Shown piece after piece: positions 8,259 through 16,094 of a stretch of 64,000 bases of DNA. A program made the translations under genes and the position numbers. The notes below the pieces were generated by a model. The model searched no databases, was not told where the DNA came from, and saw only the letters and a list, made by a program, of their open reading frames with translations. The DNA comes from Myxococcales bacterium (lineage in GTDB: Bacteria; Myxococcota_C; UBA6777): NCBI GenBank assembly GCA_020632975.1, contig JACKEL010000009.1, positions 62,001-126,000 of the forward strand. Direction: 5' to 3'. The stretch's first letter is position 1; every line of letters begins with the position of its first letter.

Positions 8259-8328
8259 TTCCGCGCCAAAGGCAATCCCCTCCCCAACAAGTCACCCCTT
8301 CATCCCTCCAAATGCTGCACTCACTCCA

Positions 8329-9891
8329 TTAACTCTTTGGGAAAGTCTGCTTAAACGTCTTGTCCAGCAAGACTTTTTCGTTACTGGCCTGAACAAACTC
8401 CACCCGCACTTCATCTTTGATCGGATCAAAGGTCACGAAGGTCGCGGTATTTTCGCCGTGGAAAAAGTCGAATTGTTTGTCAGGCGCCAAAAGATCGCGG
8501 TTTTCGGGCTGCGCTTGGTAGACCCCCCACAACACACTGTAATTGCCGCCAGGTCCAGCCAAGATCTCCCAGGTTCCACTCATCGGCCCCGTGGCATCGA
8601 GTCTTGCGACAGCACCAACGTGGAAGTCACCACTCAAAAACCATACATTGCGGATCTCATTGGCCAAGATAAAGTCGAAAAGCGCCTTGCGTTGGGTCTT
8701 ATAGCCTTCCCAACGATCGGCGGCCAAGACGTCCCAAAGCTCAGGAAAGTCCGTGATCGGCACGGAGTTCAACAAGACCTTGAAGTGGCATTTGCTGTTT
8801 TTGATGCCTTCCTTGAGCCATGTAAACTGCGCATCGCTCATATAGACCGCGTTATCCGTACCGTAGGTCGAGATATCGCGCTCTGTTCGACAGTCGAGCA
8901 AAAAGAACTCTGCCACATCCCCCCAACGATAGCTCCGCCACAAACGCCCATTCTCCCCAGGGGTTTGGGCCACATGCTCAAAGTAAGCAGCCCGTGCAGT
9001 ATCGAAAAAGACTTGCGGCTTACCTTTGTAAAGCTCGTTGTTATCGGTATATTCGTGATCATCCCAAACAGAGTACATCCCAGCACTCGAAAAGATCTCT
9101 GGATAACCGGGCTTTTCGATCGTGCGCTTCCACTTTGCCCGAAACTCTTCTTTGGTGTTGGCCCCATCGTTGTAGGACATATCCCCTAGATGGCAGAAGA
9201 GATCGACCTTGCGCTTGGCCATGATGTCGAGCGCAGGGAAACTTTGGTACTTTCCAGCGTTGGTACAAGCCGTCGCTGCGACAGTAAGGGGCTGCAAGCA
9301 CCCTTCGGGAAAAGCTGTGCGAAAACGACCGATGCGCGTACGATCCGTAAAAGAACCGTCTTTTCCTGAAAAGAACGCATAGAAATATTCTTGGTTGGGC
9401 GTCAACCCCTCGATCATTTGGTGAAAATAGCCTTCCTTGGAGGAGACTTCTTTTTCTGTCACCAACATCACGGAGCCACTTTTTTCGGAGGCTCGCCAAA
9501 CCCGCAAGGTTCGGGGCTGTTCATCACCCGAAAACGTCCACAGCAAGGCGCTTTGCATCGTAACGCTTCCCGCTTGAACGCCAAACATGTAGCGCGCATT
9601 GTCTTCTTTGATCGTGGTTGGATCGAAAGCCACATCTTGGGCTTTGTCTTGCGAAGCGTCTGTGCCGCACTTGGCTTGTGCTTGGCGGATGCGCTCTTCC
9701 TCAGGATCGACAGGTGGCGTACATGCCACTCCCAAGGAAAGTCCCACCGCAGAAGCTGCCCCCATACGCAAAAAGTCACGGCGACTCAGATCCCGCAAGA
9801 TCGAGGATTCGGACTTTTCAGCCTCTTGGCGATGCGACGACTCGCTCAACGCATCTTGTTCTTGGTCACCACGCTTTTTTTGCTCAACCAT
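8329..9891 (-). CDS. PhoD-like alkaline phosphatase (Tat-exported metallophosphoesterase)
   Basis: 520 residues. A Tat signal is present: SRRDFLRMGAASAVG at about 34-48, followed by an ACTPP lipobox-like end, so it is folded before export and may be lipid-anchored. A fibronectin-like N-terminal PhoD domain (SVTMQSALLWTFSGDE) precedes the catalytic part. Metal motifs: HLGDMSYND, WDDHEYTDN, and FLSGDFHVGA near the C-terminus. PhoD enzymes use Fe/Ca to cleave phosphodiesters and monoesters outside the inner membrane. The 30-residue polar leader before the RR motif is long but normal for Tat substrates. Convergent with the gene ending at 8258. Confidence 0.92.
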   Translation of the reverse strand: MVEQKKRGDQEQDALSESSHRQEAEKSESSILRDLSRRDFLRMGAASAVGLSLGVACTPPVDPEEERIRQAQAKCGTDASQDKAQDVAFDPTTIKEDNARYMFGVQAGSVTMQSALLWTFSGDEQPRTLRVWRASEKSGSVMLVTEKEVSSKEGYFHQMIEGLTPNQEYFYAFFSGKDGSFTDRTRIGRFRTAFPEGCLQPLTVAATACTNAGKYQSFPALDIMAKRKVDLFCHLGDMSYNDGANTKEEFRAKWKRTIEKPGYPEIFSSAGMYSVWDDHEYTDNNELYKGKPQVFFDTARAAYFEHVAQTPGENGRLWRSYRWGDVAEFFLLDCRTERDISTYGTDNAVYMSDAQFTWLKEGIKNSKCHFKVLLNSVPITDFPELWDVLAADRWEGYKTQRKALFDFILANEIRNVWFLSGDFHVGAVARLDATGPMSGTWEILAGPGGNYSVLWGVYQAQPENRDLLAPDKQFDFFHGENTATFVTFDPIKDEVRVEFVQASNEKVLLDKTFKQTFPKS

Positions 9892-9974
9892 CTTTTTACC
9901 CCTTGCTACCGCAGCTTACGCCGCACAAAACTTCTATCCATTCCTTCGGTTCACAAGTCCCCACGCCCCAACCC

Positions 9975-11036
9975 TCAGTCTTTTTTCGAACGTTTTCTCA
10001 ACAACAAACGCCCCACAGGGGGCATCTTGATCTGTCCCATATTGAAACGAGGCATACGTTTTGGGTTGCAGTTTGGGCCAAAGCCTTCAGCATTAAAGGT
10101 ATACTCGATCGACCCTTGCAAGTCTTTCTTTTTTGCAACCACCCGCAAACGGTGTTCACCCGCCCGTGAAGGCGAACAATAAGACAACAGATAGAACTTC
10201 CCAGCTGAAGCCTCGATGTATTGGGCAACTTGCTCAAAGGCATCCTTGATCGACGCGAGATCATTGGCTTTGATGTACCCCGTACGGCCGATCCGCGAGA
10301 GATGCGCCTCAGAGATCTCAGTCCCCATCCCGATCGCAAAGATGTTCAAGTTGGTATCCCCCAAAACGCGCAACATCTCTTCTTCTGTGACGCGGTGCGC
10401 ACGGTCCGTACCATCCGAGAACACCACAAGCGTACCAAAGCGCAAGGGCTGTTTTGCGCGGCTCAACTGCTTGTTCAGCACATCCACTGCATTCACGATC
10501 GCCCCATTGAGGTTCGTCGAGGGATCGCGAGGTTTGCGGCGACTCAACGAGCGCACACCGCTCAACGCCGAGCCCCGACTGGATGTAAAGCTCACACCAC
10601 GGATCAGCTCCTTGCTACCGTCAAAACCGAAGACGCCGATCTTGTGATCCTTGGACATCCTTTCGATAAACGCAGAAGCCGCACCGCCCAGCTTTTCCGC
10701 AGCGCCAGACTCCGTGATGCTGGCAGACAAGTCCAACAACAACAAGACATAGTGCACAACGGCCACTTGGGGATTGAGAATGGTTTGTTTGCTCTCAAAA
10801 GGCGAGATCAACTGATCATCTTCGTAGATCAAAAAAGACTTTTCATCGAGTTTTGCGACGGGTTCTTGGTTGGTGGTCTCCACAGAAAAATAGAGTGCGA
10901 TATTGCTTGGTTTTTCCACGCTCGCATTATGCAGTTCAAGGCGCAAGCTCACACAAGCACTCAGCGCCAAACCGCAAACCAAAAACAACAACCAACGAAC
11001 TCGCATAAACCTTTTTCCACGTTGCCGCTTCGACAT
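9975..11036 (-). CDS. von Willebrand A domain lipoprotein
   Basis: 353 residues from the ATG at 11036, with GGAAGG 8 bases upstream. The open frame extends upstream to 11456, but that part is antisense to rpsR and is not credible. Signal peptide with lipobox LALSAC. A short beta domain (LALYFSVET...KSFLIYEDD) precedes a vWA domain at about 105-290. MIDAS residues: D-L-S-A-S in LLLLDLSASITESG, the Thr in PSTNLNGAI, and the Asp in VVFSDGTDRA. A C-terminal part resembling VWFA-associated beta domains follows. Likely a metal-dependent protein-binding lipoprotein. Partner unknown. Confidence 0.85.
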   Translation of the reverse strand: MSKRQRGKRFMRVRWLLFLVCGLALSACVSLRLELHNASVEKPSNIALYFSVETTNQEPVAKLDEKSFLIYEDDQLISPFESKQTILNPQVAVVHYVLLLLDLSASITESGAAEKLGGAASAFIERMSKDHKIGVFGFDGSKELIRGVSFTSSRGSALSGVRSLSRRKPRDPSTNLNGAIVNAVDVLNKQLSRAKQPLRFGTLVVFSDGTDRAHRVTEEEMLRVLGDTNLNIFAIGMGTEISEAHLSRIGRTGYIKANDLASIKDAFEQVAQYIEASAGKFYLLSYCSPSRAGEHRLRVVAKKKDLQGSIEYTFNAEGFGPNCNPKRMPRFNMGQIKMPPVGRLLLRKRSKKD

Positions 11037-11160
11037 CTCGACACCTTCCTCTACGCGCACGCGCTTCTCTTGAGTCGTTCTTCCACTACCGCTGACATTT
11101 CTCTGTTGCCTCATCATCCTAGCAAATCTTGGGGGAACTTGGCGATACGCGATCTTTGCC

Positions 11161-11189
11161 TTGACGAATGAAAAGGAGGCTGGTACATT
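11161..11189 (+). promoter_or_regulatory. Sigma70-type promoter for rpsR with leader hairpin
   Basis: TTGACG (11161-11166), a 17-base spacer, TACATT (11184-11189). The start is predicted near 11196, giving a leader of about 118 bases. The leader contains a hairpin CAATGG/CCATTG at 11247-11252/11260-11265, which could be a regulatory leader element. Confidence 0.6.
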
Positions 11190-11313
11190 TGCGAGCCTTG
11201 CGTTTGGGGAAACGTCTATGCTTTCCCAGCTCAATTTAATTTTTCTCAATGGAAACAAACCATTGTTACACTTTGCATGTCCACCATCACAGAGATGATG
11301 TTCAGGAGAAGCT

Positions 11314-11616
11314 ATGACAAACGAAAAGATGCACGAAGAAGAAAACGAAGAAATGGAAGATGAGCGTGGTGGAGGCCGTGGTGGCTTCTCCCCTCGTATG
11401 CTCGGTGTTCGTCGCGGTGGTTTCCGCAAACGCGTTCGTCGTATCCGCGGCCCCATCGACTACAAAGACATCGATCTGTTGTCCCAATTCATCACTGATC
11501 AAGGCAAGATCATGCCCCGTCGTTTGACCCGCGTTTCTGCCAAAGATCAGCGCACCATCTGCGCAGCGATCAAACGCGCTCGCATGATCGGTCTCCTCCC
11601 CTACGCACGTCGCTAG
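11314..11616 (+). CDS. rpsR: 30S ribosomal protein S18, orphan copy with acidic N-terminus
   Basis: 100 residues; S18 is usually about 75. The core is clear: GPIDYKDIDLLSQFITDQG, KIMPRRLTRVSAKDQRTI, AIKRARMIGLLPYARR. S18 sits on the platform of the small subunit, next to S6. Extra N-terminal residues are acidic (HEEENEEMEDERGGG) and then very basic. Zinc-binding cysteines (C+ type) are absent. The usual neighbours rpsF, ssb and rplI are not here; it stands alone between divergent and convergent genes. A hairpin GGCGCG-TCA-CGCGCC at 11623-11637 follows, without a T run. Confidence 0.93.
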   Translation: MTNEKMHEEENEEMEDERGGGRGGFSPRMLGVRRGGFRKRVRRIRGPIDYKDIDLLSQFITDQGKIMPRRLTRVSAKDQRTICAAIKRARMIGLLPYARR

Positions 11617-11743
11617 TCCCAAGGCGCGTCACGCGCCCAAAGACTCCCCCTACCTTCTCTTTTTATCCAAGGCCCTTTTCCATCCCATACCCGCGCGATG
11701 AGGTTACACCTCGTCTATCCTTGCGCCCAAGATCGCAAAAAGA

Positions 11744-13606
11744 TCAGGCCACAGGAGGCGAAAACTTCGGATCTCTCAAGCGTTTTAACAAGATGATCGT
11801 GCAGTCATCTTGTGGGGGAAGAGGACCGCGAAAACGCGCTGAAGACAAAAAGATCTGACCAAGCAAGGCTTCTGCGGGCTGGTTGTGATAAGCCTGCAAA
11901 AGAGCCTCCAAGCGCTCCATCTCGAACTGATGGCCTTCTGCGTTGGCGGTTTCTGTGATGCCGTCCGTGTACAAAAGCAACGAATCATGCGGAAGCAACG
12001 TCCCTTCAGCATCTCGATAACGCGGCTTGAGGCGAGCCCACTTGCTCATCCCCAACGGGCTTCCAGGCGCTTTGAGACGTTGGACACGATGGCTGCTCGC
12101 TTGGTAGTGCAACAGCGGATCATGCCCAGCGCTTGCGTACACAAAGTGCCCATCACGCAAATCCACGATCAACAAAAGCATCGTCACAAACATCCGTGGC
12201 AACATGTCTTCAGAGACAAGCTGATTCACACGCAAAAGGATCTGTGCGGGAGATCGTTCTTCTTGCAGAGATGCGCGCAAAACACTCCGTGTCATCGTCA
12301 TGATCAGACCCGATGAAACGCCATGTCCTGAGACATCGGCCACCACAAGTGCAAGGTGATGTTCATCAAGCATCAAATAGTCGAAGTAATCGCCCCCGAC
12401 CTGCTCCATCGCCATGCTCTCCCCCACCAATTGATAATTCAAAAGATGCGGGATCTCCTTGGGAAAGAGAGATCGCTGGATCTGCTGTGCCAAGCGGATA
12501 TCTTGTTCAAAGCGTTCTTTTTCAAGTGCGATCTGAAGCAAGCGTGCATTCTCGATCGCTGTCGCCGCTTGGTTCGCAAAGGCCGTAAAAAAGTCGAGAT
12601 CTTGCTTCGTAAAGCTCGATGTTGCGGGGCGATTACTATCTGCATACAACACCCCCAAGACACCATTTGCGGTCTTGAGAGGCGTACAGATACACGTTCG
12701 GATCTCTTGGCCCAAAACGCTTCGTGCGCCATCAAGCCACTCTTCTCGCTGTGCGTCTTGGGTCAACACCGCTTTTTCTTCACGAAGGACGCGAGCGATG
12801 ATCGTGGAACTGAGAGAAACAGAGTCCGTCGCGCCACTGCGATCGCGAAAAGCCGACCAATGGAAGGCTTCTTTGCGGGTCGAAGACTCCCCATAAAGAC
12901 GCGCAGCCTCGCTTGTGGTGGTCTGTGCCCCCAAGATCAAGAGCGCAGCCCGATCGATCTCCATGGTGTCAAACAGCAACTCAAGAACGCGTTGCACCTT
13001 TTGCTCGATATCTTCAGGCCGCGAGAGTGCTTTGCTGACTGCGAGCAGGATCTCCAACATGCGTTCTTGCGGGGATCGCCGATCTGCGACCACAGCTCGC
13101 GGAGTTGCGTGGATCCCTGAACGAGACAATGGCGTAACAGCCCCTGCCATCGGCGAGATCGCGCCCCAACGTGTGCTGCCAATCAAAGTCCGCACATCAT
13201 CTGTGATCGGGCGGACTTCTTGGCTTGCCAAAAAGATCGCCCCACCGCTATCGCTGGTACTTCCACCCTCTCCCTCTTGGGACGAGGAAGCCCCAGAAGC
13301 TTTCTGCAAAGCCACAAAACCGATGCGATCGCCATGTTGGAGCATGGCCTCTCGAACGGTTTTGCTGTTCACCTGCACTTCACCTTCAAGGGCACGCAAA
13401 GAGATGCCTTGTTCTTGGCTGCGTAGTTCAAGATGATGAGGCGCGATATCCTCGAAGGGAAGGACGATTTGATTCTTTGCATCCCGCCCGACAGAAGTGA
13501 TCGCTTCCTCGATGCGGAACACACGACCCGCAAGAGGCCCGCTCTCCGCCAAGAGCCGCGTCATCGGCCTTCCATCAGGGCCACGTTGTTGGATAAACAC
13601 AAACAT
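11744..13606 (-). CDS. FHA-GAF-SpoIIE (PP2C-type) phosphatase
   Basis: 620 residues. FHA domain at 15-100 (phosphothreonine-binding; PLAGRVFRIEEAITSVGRDA, IAPHHLELR). GAF sensor at 190-355. SpoIIE/RsbU-type phosphatase at 385-610, with QLVGESMAMEQVGGDYFDY and VVADVSGHGVSSGL (metal Asp), YTDGITETAN and PQDDCTIILL. Such enzymes dephosphorylate Ser/Thr on anti-sigma-factor antagonists. The frame is open to 13672, but the upstream starts lie inside the terminator of the next gene; the ATG at 13606 (MFVFIQQRG) with AGGA upstream is the better start. No obvious partner is adjacent. Confidence 0.9.
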   Translation of the reverse strand: MFVFIQQRGPDGRPMTRLLAESGPLAGRVFRIEEAITSVGRDAKNQIVLPFEDIAPHHLELRSQEQGISLRALEGEVQVNSKTVREAMLQHGDRIGFVALQKASGASSSQEGEGGSTSDSGGAIFLASQEVRPITDDVRTLIGSTRWGAISPMAGAVTPLSRSGIHATPRAVVADRRSPQERMLEILLAVSKALSRPEDIEQKVQRVLELLFDTMEIDRAALLILGAQTTTSEAARLYGESSTRKEAFHWSAFRDRSGATDSVSLSSTIIARVLREEKAVLTQDAQREEWLDGARSVLGQEIRTCICTPLKTANGVLGVLYADSNRPATSSFTKQDLDFFTAFANQAATAIENARLLQIALEKERFEQDIRLAQQIQRSLFPKEIPHLLNYQLVGESMAMEQVGGDYFDYLMLDEHHLALVVADVSGHGVSSGLIMTMTRSVLRASLQEERSPAQILLRVNQLVSEDMLPRMFVTMLLLIVDLRDGHFVYASAGHDPLLHYQASSHRVQRLKAPGSPLGMSKWARLKPRYRDAEGTLLPHDSLLLYTDGITETANAEGHQFEMERLEALLQAYHNQPAEALLGQIFLSSARFRGPLPPQDDCTIILLKRLRDPKFSPPVA

Positions 13607-13650
13607 GCTGGTTGCATCCTGCGAGAAAAGGAAGGAGACGGGAACCATCG

Positions 13651-13700
13651 CAAAAGAAAAAGCCCCATCCAAGCCGCAGTGCGGCCCAGATGAGGCTTTG
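13651..13700 (-). terminator. Terminator of the lamin-tail lipoprotein gene
   Basis: On the minus strand a long interrupted stem (AAAGCC...GGCTTT at 13659-13664/13694-13699, with inner GATC-type and GCCGC/GCGGC helices) is followed by TTTTTCTTTT. It lies 20 bases after the stop of the 13718 gene and separates it from the phosphatase gene. Confidence 0.85.
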
Positions 13701-13717
13701 TAGATACTTGGAAGGAC

Positions 13718-15853
13718 TTAGAAAGAAGCGCCAGAAGTGGTTGTACCTGGCGAATAAGCTCCCACCGCACCACTGATGGTGCTGTGTTGCTCACACGTGC
13801 CTGCGGTCTTGTCAGGAGAACGGTTCACAGACTGATCGCCATCACCCTTACAAGGCGCGGTGTTTCCGTAAGTAAACGTATCGACATCGACCCCAGCGGC
13901 AGTTTGCAAAGACACCGTGGTTCCGCCGTTGGTGAGCACGAGGCTGATATTCGAGGTGTAAACCAGCGCATTACCAAAGCCTGTGTGCGGCATACCCGTA
14001 TTGACTTGGGTATCTGCGGTCATACCACCTGCAAACACAACGATCGCCTTGCCTGCGGGCAAAGACAGACCACTGGGGAAAGTGTGTTTGGTGGCGCCAC
14101 CAACATTCACTTTCAAACCCGAAAGATCCAAGGTATTGGAGCTTACGTTGACAATCTCCACAAACTCATCTTGGATCGTGTTTGCTGTACCATCTTTGTT
14201 TACGTCCGCTCCTGCGGGTGGATCAGCAAGGACTTCGTTGATGATCAAGTCACCCACACCAGGTGTCGCCCCTGTGGGTTCAGGCGTAGGTTCGGGCATA
14301 GGCTCGGGGGAGACTTCGGGCGTGGTTTCTGCGCCACCATCGGGGGTCATCTCAGGGCTCGCTTCGGGCATGGGCTCTGGATCAGGTGCAGAGAAAGGAC
14401 GACCATCTACGCGGGTACCAGGAGAAAACAGCGTTCCTCCAGAGACATCACTGTGCTTGGAGCAAGAACCTGTGGTCAACTCAGGGAAAAGCGTGACGGA
14501 TTGGTTGACATCACTACCAGGATTGCAAGCTGTTCCACCATACTCGAATTTCGCAAGCTCCGTACCACCCGCATCTTTCAGCGTGATCACGGTTCCGCTG
14601 TTGGTCAAAACAAGCGACGCTGTGTACACCAACGCACCACCAAAGTTGGAGTGCGGCATACCCGTGCCAACCTCTGTATCGCCCGTCATTCCGCCACCAA
14701 ACACAACGATCGCACCTCGGCCATCAAGCGCAGTTCCTGCGGGGAAAGTGAACTTATCAGCTCCGCCCACGGTGAGGACCACGCCCGAAAGATCGAGTTT
14801 TTGCGAGGTAGAGTTGACGATCTCGACGAATTCATCTTGCGATGAACTGGAGGTACCGTCTTTGTTGGCATCCCCAGAAGCATCAGAAGCTGGGTCGTAC
14901 AACACTTCGTTGATCACAAGATCGCCAGCAACGGGCTTGGGCAACGGTGGTTGTTCGGTGGTAGGTTCACCACCATCTGTCATCTCAGAGGGTTTTTCTG
15001 CGGGAGGATCTTTAAACAAAGAACCATCTGCGCGGGTACCAGGAGAGAACAAAGCACCCGTAGAAGAAAGCTCGCTGTGTTTTCCGCATGTTCCTGTGGG
15101 ATCTTCGGGCGAGCGAGTGACCGATTGATCAAGCGTGGAACCATCAGGACAACCACCTTGACCATAAGCAAAGGTATCGAGTTCTTCACCTGCGGCGTTG
15201 GAAACCACGATGGTTCGGCTTGTTGTGACAAGACCCAGCGATGCGGTGTACACCAAAGCGCCACCAAACTTCGAGTGTCCTTTGCCCGTTCCAACTTCGT
15301 TGTCGTTGGCCATACCACCACCAAACACGACAAGAGCCGTGCGCGCGGGAAGACGCGCAGCAGGTGCAGTGAAGACCGTTGTGTTGCTCACTTGGATCAC
15401 AACGCCCGTGATATCGAGGGTTTTGTCTGTATTGTTGACGATCTCGATGAAGTCGTCTTGCGAAGAGTCGCGCTTGCCATCTTTGTTGGCATCGCCTGCT
15501 TTTTCGTCCACGGGTGGGTCGAAAAGGATTTCGTTGATAAACAGATCGCCTTTGGTGGGTTTGTCCGCCGCAGGAAGATCAGGACCTGTTTCGGGTTTGA
15601 CGCCGTCGGGCGTTCCATCAGGTTGTGTGGTTTCACCATCGGGTCTTTGTTCGACGGCTGGCAAGTCAGGGTTGCTAGACTCGCTGCCATCGGGCTTGCT
15701 GTCCGCTTTACACTGACCATCCAAACACACTTGACCTTTTTGACAGTCAAGCGCAGTGCGGCAAGTGGTGCCACAACCCGTGCCATACCCCACCCACAAA
15801 AACATTCCCACAAGACCAAAAAGAGACAGCATACTTGACTGCCAACGAGACAT
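13718..15853 (-). CDS. Lipoprotein with three lamin-tail domains
   Basis: 711 residues. The N-terminal signal ends GYGTGC (lipobox). Next come a small Cys-rich segment (CGTTCRTALDCQKGQVCLDG, the x-C-x-x-G-x-x-C type common in myxobacterial lipoproteins) and a Pro/Asp/Glu linker. Three lamin-tail (LTD) domains start at about 101, 309 and 532. Each opens with GDLxINEVLxDP and contains DxNKDGxxxxxQDEFVEIVN, then VVFGGGMxxDxxVGTG and a C-terminal disulfide. Linkers carry Pro-Glu repeats (EPMPEPTPEPTG). LTD domains in bacteria are exported, often with nucleases, but no nuclease is attached here. Acts at the cell surface; ligand unknown. Confidence 0.9.
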   Translation of the reverse strand: MSRWQSSMLSLFGLVGMFLWVGYGTGCGTTCRTALDCQKGQVCLDGQCKADSKPDGSESSNPDLPAVEQRPDGETTQPDGTPDGVKPETGPDLPAADKPTKGDLFINEILFDPPVDEKAGDANKDGKRDSSQDDFIEIVNNTDKTLDITGVVIQVSNTTVFTAPAARLPARTALVVFGGGMANDNEVGTGKGHSKFGGALVYTASLGLVTTSRTIVVSNAAGEELDTFAYGQGGCPDGSTLDQSVTRSPEDPTGTCGKHSELSSTGALFSPGTRADGSLFKDPPAEKPSEMTDGGEPTTEQPPLPKPVAGDLVINEVLYDPASDASGDANKDGTSSSSQDEFVEIVNSTSQKLDLSGVVLTVGGADKFTFPAGTALDGRGAIVVFGGGMTGDTEVGTGMPHSNFGGALVYTASLVLTNSGTVITLKDAGGTELAKFEYGGTACNPGSDVNQSVTLFPELTTGSCSKHSDVSGGTLFSPGTRVDGRPFSAPDPEPMPEASPEMTPDGGAETTPEVSPEPMPEPTPEPTGATPGVGDLIINEVLADPPAGADVNKDGTANTIQDEFVEIVNVSSNTLDLSGLKVNVGGATKHTFPSGLSLPAGKAIVVFAGGMTADTQVNTGMPHTGFGNALVYTSNISLVLTNGGTTVSLQTAAGVDVDTFTYGNTAPCKGDGDQSVNRSPDKTAGTCEQHSTISGAVGAYSPGTTTSGASF

Positions 15854-16094
15854 CCTTGCCGGTTTCTCAATACATCTTACTTGCCAAAGTACTTATTCTT
15901 TGGACCCCTCGCCCCACACGCAAAGCTGAGAAACCGCCTCCTTTCGTGGATCTCTGCGAGAGCAGCGAAAAGTTCACTAGATACGGTCTGTTGTTTCACA
16001 AGCGACCATACAACGCGTAACAAGATCGGTCAAGACGTGCTCTCTACAGCCAAGGGATCTCTCGGGCAAAAGCTGAATACAACCCGAAGGCTCT

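Noticed and set aside
8225..8260. tRNA-like GGTTCGAACC at the end of the AgmX-domain gene
   Set aside because: It is within the coding end, and no acceptor or anticodon arms can be drawn around it.
11037..11456. Upstream part of the vWA frame
   Set aside because: It overlaps rpsR on the other strand, and a signal peptide and lipobox start only at about 11036.
13607..13672. Upstream starts of the FHA-GAF phosphatase
   Set aside because: They lie within the stem and T run of the preceding gene's terminator, with no ribosome site.
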